From assembly GCA_028290345.1 (NCBI GenBank), contig JAQGKB010000043.1:1-5304 (forward strand): 5,304 bases of DNA. The letters run 5' to 3'. Shown here in pieces: positions 1-5,304 of this stretch. Position numbers and translations under genes: made by a program. This stretch comes from Hyphomicrobiales bacterium (GTDB lineage: Bacteria; Pseudomonadota; Alphaproteobacteria; Rhizobiales; Devosiaceae). Position 1 is the first letter of the stretch. Each line of letters starts with the position of its first letter. The notes beneath the pieces are model-generated. The model had not been told where the DNA came from and made no database searches. It saw only the letters and a program-made list of their open reading frames with translations.

Positions 1-7
1 GATATAT

Positions 8-43
8 ATCGTATGCGATGTAATTCGCAACGTCCGTGATAAT
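8..43 (+). promoter_or_regulatory. Possible operator and -10 element upstream of the oxidoreductase gene
   Basis: Positions 8-19 read ATCGTATGCGAT, an imperfect palindrome in which five of six base pairs are symmetric. A second short inverted repeat, TGCGA-N6-TCGCA, overlaps it at 14-29. A -10-like GATAAT lies at 38-43, but no convincing -35 hexamer sits at the right distance. The arrangement would place a dimeric regulator over the -35 region. The palindrome resembles operators of dimeric HTH regulators such as the GntR family, but no regulator gene is visible in the window. The rest of 1-163 shows no gene. This is a weak call from symmetry alone. Confidence 0.25.
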
Positions 44-163
44 GACTCATTCAGCTGCGCGCTACTGCGGCAACCGGAATCGGTCAGAAGCAAGGGCATG
101 TAGACCAAAGCAGCGCCCATTCGGCAAGCCGGCGGCACTGCGATCAGGGCTCGGAGAAATAGC

Positions 164-1132
164 ATGAAGGCTGCGATTCTGGATGCTTTCGGCCAAGGAC
201 CGCGATACGGCGAGTTCGAGGAGCCTGTGGCAGGTCGGGACGAGACAATCGTCGAGGTCACTGCGGCGCCGATCAAGCAGTTCGACCGGGCATTGGCAGT
301 CGGCGCGCATTTCGCCAGTCCGAAGTCGCTACCCGTCGTGTGCGGCACCGATGGCGCCGGACGCCTGGCTGATGGCACGCCCGTTTATTTCACGGTCGAG
401 AGGCAGCCGTTCGGCGCAATGGCTGAACGGGCACCTGCCGCCTGGACCGTGCCGTTGCCCGGCGGCCTCGATGACGGGCAGGCGGCGGCGATCGTCAATC
501 CGGCGCTCGCCGCCTGGCTTCCCCTCGTTTGGCGCGCCAAACTACAGCCAGGCGAAGATGTTCTCGTGCTTGGCGCAACCGGCGCTTCGGGACGAATGGC
601 GGTGCGGGTCGCACGGCTGCTCGGCGCCCGGCGCGTGGTAGTGGCAGGGCGGCGCCAGGATGTGCTGAACACACTGGGTGCCGATGCCACGATCGACTTG
701 CGCCTTCCGACGCGGGAGCTTGAGCAAGCCTTCGCCGATCAAGGGGCGCAGGGCCTCGATGTCGTCGTCGACTATCTGTGGGGACCGCCCGCCGAGGCGC
801 TGATTGCCGGGTTGAGCAGGTTCGGCCCCGCGGCCGGCACGGGCAACAAGCGCGAAATGCGTCTGATTTCAGTCGGAGCGATGGCCGGACAAACCATCAA
901 CCTCTCGGCCGCGGCCCTTCGCAGTGCGCCGCTCACTATTTTAGGCAGTGGTATCGGCAACGTCCCGCCGCTGCAGCAACTCAAGGAAGTCGTTGCCGAC
1001 ATTCTGGCCCGGGCGGCTGCGGGGCAGATCGCCGTCGATATCGTCCGCCGGCCCCTCGCGCAAGTTGGCGAAATCTGGCAGGCGTCCGCCGAAGCCGACG
1101 CTCGCACGGTCCTCACCCCGGCGATGGTGTAG
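164..1132 (+). CDS. Zinc-free MDR-family NAD(P)H quinone oxidoreductase-like protein
   Basis: This 322-residue protein has the layout of the medium-chain dehydrogenase/reductase superfamily: an N-terminal GroES-like domain (about residues 1-115) and a Rossmann cofactor domain (about 125-260). The nucleotide-binding glycine motif is GATGASG at 137-143, and the basic run AGRR at 161-164 after the second strand suggests NADPH preference. The only cysteine in the chain is C60, so neither the catalytic nor the structural zinc site of classical alcohol dehydrogenases can form. This points to the quinone oxidoreductase/zeta-crystallin-like branch, which reduces quinones or activated alkenes. The length is normal for that branch. 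The ATG start is supported by GGAGA at 153-157, six bases upstream. It is probably cytosolic, with no signal peptide. The gene converges on the PQQ dehydrogenase cluster and shows no obvious functional tie to it. The precise substrate cannot be read from sequence. Confidence 0.85.
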   Translation: MKAAILDAFGQGPRYGEFEEPVAGRDETIVEVTAAPIKQFDRALAVGAHFASPKSLPVVCGTDGAGRLADGTPVYFTVERQPFGAMAERAPAAWTVPLPGGLDDGQAAAIVNPALAAWLPLVWRAKLQPGEDVLVLGATGASGRMAVRVARLLGARRVVVAGRRQDVLNTLGADATIDLRLPTRELEQAFADQGAQGLDVVVDYLWGPPAEALIAGLSRFGPAAGTGNKREMRLISVGAMAGQTINLSAAALRSAPLTILGSGIGNVPPLQQLKEVVADILARAAAGQIAVDIVRRPLAQVGEIWQASAEADARTVLTPAMV

Positions 1133-1157
1133 GGCTCGTGTAGGGAGCCGAGGATCG

Positions 1158-1185
1158 AAAGGCGCGGCGATACTGTTCGAGCGCC
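1158..1185 (-). terminator. Weak candidate terminator between convergent genes
   Basis: In the 74-base gap between the two convergent stop codons, GGCGC at 1161-1165 can pair with GCGCC at 1181-1185. On the minus strand the stem is followed by only three T residues. The 15-base loop is long and the T-run short, so this is at best a poor intrinsic terminator for the dehydrogenase cluster. A second small repeat, GGCTC at 1133-1137 with GAGCC at 1145-1149, lies just after the forward gene's stop. Rho-dependent termination is an equally good explanation. Confidence 0.2.
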
Positions 1186-1206
1186 TGGCACAGCGATAGC
1201 GGAGAG

Positions 1207-2091
1207 CTAGTCCGCGGCTGGCTTTCCGGCAAACTTGGTTTGATCCAGCAACGACTGAATCGTGCCATCATCGATCAGCGAGCCGACGGCCTGATCAATC
1301 TGTGAGCGCAAAAAGCTGTCGCGGCTCGAAAGCAGTGCGGCAACCTGTACGCTCGAAGCCGGCACCGGATCGGTGGGGATGATACGCAACCCGGCAGCTG
1401 CCGGGTCGCCATTGGTAATCTTGCTCAGCGAGGGCTGCCACAGGATGATGCCACCGAGGGTGCCGTCCTTGACGCGTTTGAGCATGAGGTTTGGATCGGC
1501 ATAAGGCAGTCGGCGCCAGCGTTGACCTTCCGGCTGCTGCAGGGAATAGGTGATGAAATTGTACTCGCCGATACTGCCGAGAGCCGTCCCGATACGCTGG
1601 GTGCGCGGAATATCCGCGAGGGACTTGTAATTTGGGTTCGTAACGGCGAGCACGAAAGGAATATCGGCGTAGGCGCGCGTCGGAGTGGCCCAGTCCGGGT
1701 ACGGAAAGTTGGGTTGCAGCGAAATGCCGAGCAGAACGTCACAACTATTGGCCATGACGATCTTGAGTTCGGCCAAATAGCCGCCGGCATCGATCGGAAA
1801 CCCTGATGGGGCATCCACGAACACTGGTTTGACCAGCAGCGCATCGGCAATAGCCTGACCGACCTTTTGGTCGAAAACAGCGCCGGCGCTCTGGCGATCG
1901 AGGCAGAAGGTAATCTGGTCACCCTGCAGCCGCGTCGTCTTGTTCTCCAGGGTGTCCGGCAGTTCCTGTCCGAAAGCGGTAGCTGCCCCCAAAAAGCTCA
2001 TCAACATCCCCGCAAATGCGCCGCCCAGGCGAGCATTTGCACGCCGTCGGCGCCCTCTGGCCGAGTTCGGGATGGTCGCAATAAGCATCAT
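1207..2091 (-). CDS. Quinoprotein dehydrogenase-associated periplasmic binding protein (MxaJ/XoxJ-like)
   Basis: This 294-residue protein has a basic N-terminus (RGRRRR at 12-17) and a hydrophobic stretch (about 22-40) ending AFG-QE near residue 41, consistent with a Sec signal peptide and periplasmic location. The mature part has the fold signature of extracellular solute-binding protein family 3. Two cysteines sit where the MxaJ/XoxJ family has them: C63 in ITFCLD and C117 in SCDVLLGI. Family members are encoded beside PQQ alcohol dehydrogenases; they resemble ABC-transporter binding proteins but are thought to help mature or activate the quinoprotein rather than feed a transporter. No permease or ATPase gene is nearby, which supports that role here. 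It is the last gene of the minus-strand cluster, 92 bases after the dehydrogenase, with a strong hairpin in the gap. The ATG at 2091 (or the adjacent one at 2088) has no good Shine-Dalgarno, but no better start preserves the signal peptide. Confidence 0.85.
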   Translation of the reverse strand: MMLIATIPNSARGRRRRANARLGGAFAGMLMSFLGAATAFGQELPDTLENKTTRLQGDQITFCLDRQSAGAVFDQKVGQAIADALLVKPVFVDAPSGFPIDAGGYLAELKIVMANSCDVLLGISLQPNFPYPDWATPTRAYADIPFVLAVTNPNYKSLADIPRTQRIGTALGSIGEYNFITYSLQQPEGQRWRRLPYADPNLMLKRVKDGTLGGIILWQPSLSKITNGDPAAAGLRIIPTDPVPASSVQVAALLSSRDSFLRSQIDQAVGSLIDDGTIQSLLDQTKFAGKPAAD

Positions 2092-2140
2092 GTTGCCAAC
2101 TCGAGTTTGAGGGCTTCGACGGTTTGAAGCGCTCTGAATG

Positions 2141-2166
2141 GATCAGGGGGCCGAGGCCCCCTGATC
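2141..2166 (-). other. Perfect 12-bp hairpin between dehydrogenase and XoxJ-like genes
   Basis: GATCAGGGGGCC at 2141-2152 is followed, after a two-base spacer, by its exact reverse complement GGCCCCCTGATC at 2155-2166. In RNA the innermost pairs would open to a four-base loop over a very stable GC-rich stem. On the minus strand it starts 17 bases after the dehydrogenase stop codon and is followed by CATTCAGAG rather than a T-run. It is therefore more likely a stabiliser of the dehydrogenase mRNA 3' end or a partial terminator than a full intrinsic terminator. The structure is certain; its function is inferred. Confidence 0.8.
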
Positions 2167-2183
2167 GTTCGTTGCTTGCCGCC

Positions 2184-3965
2184 TTAGTTGCTGGCGGTCT
2201 TGCCGGCATGGCGGAGCTTATAGACGAAGATCGAGTTGCCCGAACCGCTCGGCACCGCAATCTCGGGGAATTCGCCGGCGGAGCTGGCGGCCTGTGCACT
2301 GAACCCGGTCGGGATCGCAATATATTGCTCGCCATCGATTTCGTAGGTCATCGGATGGCCGCCGATCGGCGCGTTGAGACGCGTCTTCCACAGCACCTTG
2401 CCCGACGTCTGATCCAGCGCAAGGAGATAGCGACCGGCGTCGCCGCCGATCACGAGGCCACCACCGGTGGTCAGCAGAGAACTGGTGAACGTCGGGCGCT
2501 GGCCATACTTCCAGAGCTGCTTGCCGTCGGTAACGCTGAACGCATCGACCACGCCGGCGTTCTTCACGCCCTCGGGCAGCACGCGCGGACCGAAAGTGGT
2601 GGCGCCGACCGCATTGCCCGGCGTGAACTCGGTAACCGTAGGCGTCACGGCGTTGCAGGATTCGGCGACGGGCACGTAGTAGGCATGGGTGAGCGGGCTA
2701 TAGGCGCCAGCCATCCAGAGCTTGCCACCACTAACGGTGGGGCAGGTAAAGACCTGCTGGCCGACGGCCTTCGGGATCAGGTCGGGGTTGAGGGTCACCT
2801 TACCGGTCTTGGGGTCGATGCTCTTGACCACGTTCTGATACACGGTGTCCTTGGACCAGAGATATTTGCCGGTATCGCGATCAAGGCCAAAGGCGATGCC
2901 ATCCTTGCCGGCAACAGTCACCAGCAGATGCTTGGCGCCGCCGCTCGCGTCGGCATCGACCAACACGCGTTCAAACGGGCTGTCCAAGTCCCAGTTGTCG
3001 CCCGGCAGATGGCTGTAGTTCCATTTGCGCTCGCCGGTCGTGGCATTGAGAGCCAGGGTGTTGTTGGTATAGAGCACGTCGCCTTCGCCCGAGCCGCGGA
3101 TCAGCTGCGAATAGGGGCCGGGCATGCCGATACCCCAGAAAGTGGTGTCGGTCTTGGCATCGTAGGCGCCGGTCGTCCACGGCGTGCCGCCCCAGCGATT
3201 TTCCGGCGGCACATCGCCCCAGGAGGCTTCCTGCTGCGGGTTCTTGGGATCGTCGATCGTGTTGAACCGCCACAGTTCCTTGCCGGTGTTCACGTCATGG
3301 GCAGTGATGAAGCAGCCGCCGGCGGTCCCGGCGATCGAGCAGCCGGAAATGGCCGAGATGATCTTGCCGTTCACGACCAGGGGACCGACCGTGTAGCTAT
3401 AACCCTTTGACGAGTCATAGACTTGCGTCTGCCAATCGACCTTGCCGGTCTTGGCGTCGAGGGCCACCAGCTTGGCATCGACCGTCGTCAGGATGACCTT
3501 GTCTTCGTAAAGGGCAATGCTTTCCTTCTGCCGGCGGGCCTGGTTCAGCTGATAGCCCCACGAGGCGGGAAGCTGCGGATGGGGATTGCGGTATTCCCAG
3601 ATCAGGTCGCCGGTCTTGGCATCGAGCGCCTGCACGATGTTGTCGTTGGTCGAGAGGAACATGACGCCGTCATGGACCAGCGGTCCGACTTCCTGTTCGC
3701 CGTCGGACGCCATCGGCCAGGCCCAGGCCAGTTCGAGATCGCCGACGTTTTTGGTGTTGATCTGGTCGAGCGGACTGTAACCCTGGTTGTCGAGGGTGCG
3801 ACGCCACATCAGCCAATCGTTGACCGGAGGTTTGAGGATCATGTCGTTGGTCACGGGCGCGTATTGCCGCGTCTTGGGGGCGGCGGCGTCCTGCGCAATC
3901 GCCGGCAGGCTCAAAGCCGTGAGGGCAGTAAATGCCAGCAGGGTTCGAGAGAAAGTCGAAATCAT
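2184..3965 (-). CDS. Secreted PQQ-dependent alcohol dehydrogenase-type quinoprotein (no haem domain)
   Basis: This 593-residue protein is a full-length eight-bladed PQQ beta-propeller, of the methanol/ethanol dehydrogenase size. Residues 1-24 are a Sec signal peptide with cleavage likely at AIA-QD. Propeller repeats of the A-x-D-x-x-T-G-K-x-x-W type are visible near residues 113, 168, 222, 305, 360, 475 and 516. WGGTPW at 258-263 supplies the tryptophan expected to stack on PQQ. D326 in WDLD is the likely catalytic base, D328 is the extra aspartate seen in lanthanide-type enzymes, and K354 in AGKDG matches the active-site Lys/Arg. Cysteines at 209, 218, 408 and 437 could form disulfides, but the adjacent Cys-Cys of classical methanol dehydrogenase is absent. 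There is no CxxCH motif, so electrons must go to a separate cytochrome, presumably the one encoded immediately upstream. The ATG is preceded by GGGAGA with good spacing. The alcohol or aldehyde substrate cannot be assigned. Confidence 0.92.
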   Translation of the reverse strand: MISTFSRTLLAFTALTALSLPAIAQDAAAPKTRQYAPVTNDMILKPPVNDWLMWRRTLDNQGYSPLDQINTKNVGDLELAWAWPMASDGEQEVGPLVHDGVMFLSTNDNIVQALDAKTGDLIWEYRNPHPQLPASWGYQLNQARRQKESIALYEDKVILTTVDAKLVALDAKTGKVDWQTQVYDSSKGYSYTVGPLVVNGKIISAISGCSIAGTAGGCFITAHDVNTGKELWRFNTIDDPKNPQQEASWGDVPPENRWGGTPWTTGAYDAKTDTTFWGIGMPGPYSQLIRGSGEGDVLYTNNTLALNATTGERKWNYSHLPGDNWDLDSPFERVLVDADASGGAKHLLVTVAGKDGIAFGLDRDTGKYLWSKDTVYQNVVKSIDPKTGKVTLNPDLIPKAVGQQVFTCPTVSGGKLWMAGAYSPLTHAYYVPVAESCNAVTPTVTEFTPGNAVGATTFGPRVLPEGVKNAGVVDAFSVTDGKQLWKYGQRPTFTSSLLTTGGGLVIGGDAGRYLLALDQTSGKVLWKTRLNAPIGGHPMTYEIDGEQYIAIPTGFSAQAASSAGEFPEIAVPSGSGNSIFVYKLRHAGKTASN

Positions 3966-3980
3966 TATTGTCTCCCAATA
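3966..3980 (-). promoter_or_regulatory. Shine-Dalgarno in the loop of a small hairpin before the dehydrogenase start
   Basis: On the minus strand TATTG-GGAGA-CAATA directly abuts the ATG of the dehydrogenase. The arms are perfect 5-bp complements and the loop is the ribosome binding site itself. The stem is AT-rich and weak, so it would present rather than hide the site. The binding site is secure; a role for the hairpin is speculative. Confidence 0.5.
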
Positions 3981-4009
3981 GGTAATTTTTCTCGGCGGTC
4001 CGGATCGAT

Positions 4010-4045
4010 GGCCGTCAATCGGCCCCCTATGCGGGGCGGACGGCC
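4010..4045 (-). other. Two-part stem-loop between cytochrome and dehydrogenase genes
   Basis: In the 81-base gap, GGCCGTC at 4010-4016 pairs with GACGGCC at 4039-4045. Inside it GCCCC at 4022-4026 pairs with GGGGC at 4033-4037 around a six-base loop. On the minus strand it begins two bases after the cytochrome stop codon and is not followed by a T-run. The outer arm also overlaps the 10-bp palindrome GACGGCCGTC at 4039-4048, so an alternative fold is possible. A role in mRNA processing, stability, or setting the ratio of cytochrome to dehydrogenase is plausible but inferred. Confidence 0.65.
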
Positions 4046-4046
4046 G

Positions 4047-4700
4047 TCACTTCGCCGGCGCGGTAGTGGCAGGCGCTGCCGTCGGCAATTTCTTGCCTGC
4101 GGTAAAGGCCTGCGGCACAGCGGGTTTTGCGGCTGCAGCCGTCGAGTGCGGGGCGATCTCGGCGACGCTACCGTCGGGCTGGACAGTGGGCAGCGGCTTG
4201 CCAAAGGTGAAGGCCTGCGGCATGGCACCCTGGCCGGGACCCACGGCCGTCGGAGCCTGAGCGGCCGCTGCGGCTGGGGGTGCGGCCTTGGCGGCGGCAA
4301 CCAGATTGATTGCGGCACGACCCTTTTCATCCTTGGGAAGTTCGGTGTTGCCCGCCGCGATACCGTTGGCACTCAAAATGTAGGCGAGGATGTCGGTATA
4401 GACATCGGCACCAAGCTTGCCAGGCGCGGTCGGCGGCATGGCGACAGAGAAGTACTTGTACATCCCATCCGCAGTGCCCCAGGTTCCGAGGACGTCGGTT
4501 CCTTTCAGCGAGGGCGCGACGCCCCCCTCCAACTGCGCGCCGTGGCATTGCGAACAATTCGAATTGAAATCGGCCATTCCGCGTGCGGCCTGGGCAGATG
4601 TATAATAACCGTCCGCTCCTGCGGCGAGTGCAATGCCCTGCATGGACACGAAAAGCGCCCCCGTAGCAAAGACAGAGATCCCCCTCCTTGGGAATATCAA
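4047..4700 (-). CDS. Periplasmic monohaem c-type cytochrome with Ala/Pro-rich tail
   Basis: This 217-residue protein has an N-terminal signal peptide (arginines at 5-6, hydrophobic stretch to about 26, cleavage near ALA-AG). A single cytochrome c domain follows at about 33-113. The haem attachment motif is CSQCH at 49-53, with H53 as one axial ligand and M88 in VAMPPTAPGKL as the likely second. The remaining roughly 90 residues are low-complexity Ala/Pro sequence containing two copies of a PQAFT-type motif. The start is TTG at 4700, chosen because AGGAGG lies five bases upstream and the frame then yields a proper signal peptide. It is the first gene of the cluster, and the next gene encodes a quinoprotein without haem, so it is the probable electron acceptor, analogous in role to MxaG or XoxG. 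No relationship to those specific sequences is claimed. Confidence 0.88.
   Translation of the reverse strand: MIFPRRGISVFATGALFVSMQGIALAAGADGYYTSAQAARGMADFNSNCSQCHGAQLEGGVAPSLKGTDVLGTWGTADGMYKYFSVAMPPTAPGKLGADVYTDILAYILSANGIAAGNTELPKDEKGRAAINLVAAAKAAPPAAAAAQAPTAVGPGQGAMPQAFTFGKPLPTVQPDGSVAEIAPHSTAAAAKPAVPQAFTAGKKLPTAAPATTAPAK
4080..4220 (-). repeat. Duplicated 12-residue motif in the cytochrome tail
   Basis: PQAFTFGKPLPT at residues 161-172 (4185-4220) and PQAFTAGKKLPT at residues 196-207 (4080-4115) match at 10 of 12 positions. On the plus strand the copies share AAGGCCTGCGGCA exactly, suggesting a fairly recent internal duplication with a 35-residue period. The tail between and around them is rich in alanine and proline and carries no haem motif. 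Confidence 0.8.
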
Positions 4701-4705
4701 GGCAA

Positions 4706-4711
4706 CCTCCT
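4706..4711 (-). promoter_or_regulatory. Strong Shine-Dalgarno that fixes a TTG start for the cytochrome
   Basis: The minus strand reads AGGAGG, then TTGCC, then the TTG initiation codon at 4700. This full-consensus site at five-base spacing decides the start. The next in-frame ATG (residue 20) lies inside the hydrophobic part of the signal peptide and would destroy it. Confidence 0.75.
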
Positions 4712-4806
4712 GAGATAAATTATTGAGAGCGGCTCGTTCAGAACCGCCAGCGAGGCGTTGTTATGCCTAAGTACTTTCTGCCCGTGCGCCGTAGTCGGCA
4801 ACAAGG

Positions 4807-4838
4807 ATTATCCAAAATCGAAGATAGGAAAAACCTAT
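4807..4838 (-). promoter_or_regulatory. Candidate promoter with inverted-repeat operator for the dehydrogenase cluster
   Basis: Within the 153-base gap upstream of the cytochrome, the minus strand has a -10-like GATAAT (4812-4807). A perfect inverted repeat, ATAGG-N5-CCTAT with an all-A/T centre (4824-4838), covers the place a -35 element should occupy about 17 bases upstream. No good -35 hexamer is present, which fits a promoter that needs an activator. LuxR/NarL-type response regulators commonly control PQQ alcohol dehydrogenase genes and would suit, but none is encoded here. The untranslated leader would be about 100 bases. Confidence 0.45.
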
Positions 4839-4853
4839 GGGTGGCTCCCGCAA

Positions 4854-5304
4854 CTAGGAGATCAGCACGATCAATTGACCGGCAATGAGCTCGTTCAGCG
4901 GACCGAGCAGCATCTGGAAAACGCCGAAAGCCGCGAGCACCAGCAAGGCGACGGCGAAGCCAAGCTGGTAGCGTTCAATAAACGGCTTGAGACCTGGTGC
5001 CACGGCCTGCAACAGCAGCGCACCGGTCAGGCCGGGGATAGGCAGCATATTGACCAGTACGTACCACACTGCCTGCCGTTGGATCTCCTGGATGACACCG
5101 AGAGCCGTGAGCGAGCCGGTTCCGGTGAGATTACCTGTGACCAGCACGCGCAGCGGGTTGAGCAAAACCACCAACGCCACGAGCACCGCGAGGCTTGCAA
5201 CGACGAGCACGACCAGCCCGCCCCGCCCCCAGCGCAGCTTTTCATGCACGATCGCGAGCGGCTTCATCCAGCCGATCCGGAACAGCAACGCCGCAACCAG
5301 CCCC
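4854..5304 (-). CDS. C-terminal part of an integral membrane protein resembling M50 (site-2 protease) family
   Basis: The frame is open to the window edge, so this is a partial gene whose N-terminus lies beyond 5304. A TTG at 5288 is in frame but has no reason to be the true start, since codons for GLVAA precede it. The 149 visible residues hold about three to four hydrophobic segments (on numbering from the 5288 codon, about 24-45, 73-96, 108-130 and 131-144). The N-MLPIPGLTG segment at 80-89 resembles the N-x-x-P-x-P-x-L-D-G signature of M50 zinc metalloproteases, in which the Asp is a zinc ligand; here that position is Thr88. The HExxH motif, if any, would be outside the window. It is on the same strand as the dehydrogenase cluster but separated by a gap with its own candidate promoter, so a functional link is doubtful. 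It could equally be an unrelated multi-pass membrane protein. Confidence 0.55.
   Translation of the reverse strand, partial: GLVAALLFRIGWMKPLAIVHEKLRWGRGGLVVLVVASLAVLVALVVLLNPLRVLVTGNLTGTGSLTALGVIQEIQRQAVWYVLVNMLPIPGLTGALLLQAVAPGLKPFIERYQLGFAVALLVLAAFGVFQMLLGPLNELIAGQLIVLIS

Noticed and set aside
62..310. Short minus-strand frame across the leader and start of the oxidoreductase gene
   Set aside because: Overlaps the real start of the forward gene and its composition shows no protein-like pattern; not supported as a divergent regulator.
772..1191. Minus-strand frame opposite the end of the oxidoreductase gene
   Set aside because: Overlaps a well-supported MDR gene, has no ribosome binding site that stands out and no domain features.
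1207..2091. Twin-arginine export signal on the XoxJ-like protein
   Set aside because: The RGRRRR run does not match the S/T-RR-x-F-L-K pattern; an ordinary Sec signal with a basic N-terminus is the simpler reading.
2141..2166. Hairpin as an intrinsic terminator ending the operon
   Set aside because: No T-run follows on either strand, and the functionally linked XoxJ-like gene lies directly downstream.
2124..3410. Long plus-strand open frame (428 codons) opposite the PQQ dehydrogenase
   Set aside because: It lies entirely antisense to a clearly recognisable protein, has biased composition (rich in G, A, R, D, H) and no recognisable domain; it is a by-product of GC-rich codon use on the other strand.
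3423..4718. Second long plus-strand open frame (431 codons) opposite the dehydrogenase start and the cytochrome
   Set aside because: Same frame and same character as the one above, spanning an intergenic gap and two real minus-strand genes; no domain signal.
1..5304. CRISPR arrays, tRNA or rRNA genes, insertion sequences or phage genes
   Set aside because: Nothing resembling spaced direct repeats, tRNA folds, transposase motifs or terminal inverted repeats was seen.

Overview
The window is high-GC DNA, by eye about 60% or a little more, with dense coding and Shine-Dalgarno-led genes. Together with the gene set this suggests a proteobacterium, most likely an alphaproteobacterium. That assignment is an inference from style and gene content; no rRNA or other taxonomic marker is present.

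Layout: a short leader with a possible operator (1-163) precedes a forward gene for a zinc-free MDR-family quinone oxidoreductase-like protein (164-1132). It converges on a three-gene minus-strand cluster. In transcription order the cluster encodes a secreted c-type cytochrome (4700-4047), a secreted PQQ-dependent alcohol dehydrogenase-type quinoprotein (3965-2184), and a MxaJ/XoxJ-type periplasmic binding protein (2091-1207). A candidate promoter with an inverted repeat over its -35 region lies at 4807-4838. Upstream of the cluster, on the same strand and running off the window edge, is the C-terminal part of an integral membrane protein resembling M50 (site-2 protease) family proteins (4854-5304).

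The three minus-strand genes form a coherent periplasmic oxidation module. The quinoprotein oxidises an alcohol or aldehyde using PQQ. It has no haem domain of its own, so the adjacent monohaem cytochrome is the obvious electron acceptor, in the manner of MxaG/XoxG. The XoxJ-like protein probably assists maturation or activation of the dehydrogenase. No small MxaI-type subunit and no PQQ biosynthesis genes are in the window.

The most notable features are as follows. The dehydrogenase keeps the Asp-x-Asp pair associated with lanthanide-type enzymes but appears to lack the usual Glu and Asn metal ligands and the vicinal disulfide. The cytochrome carries an Ala/Pro-rich C-terminal tail with a duplicated 12-residue motif. 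Strong hairpins without U-tracts lie in both intergenic gaps flanking the dehydrogenase cistron. Nothing here is clearly a new type of system; it is a divergent version of a known one.
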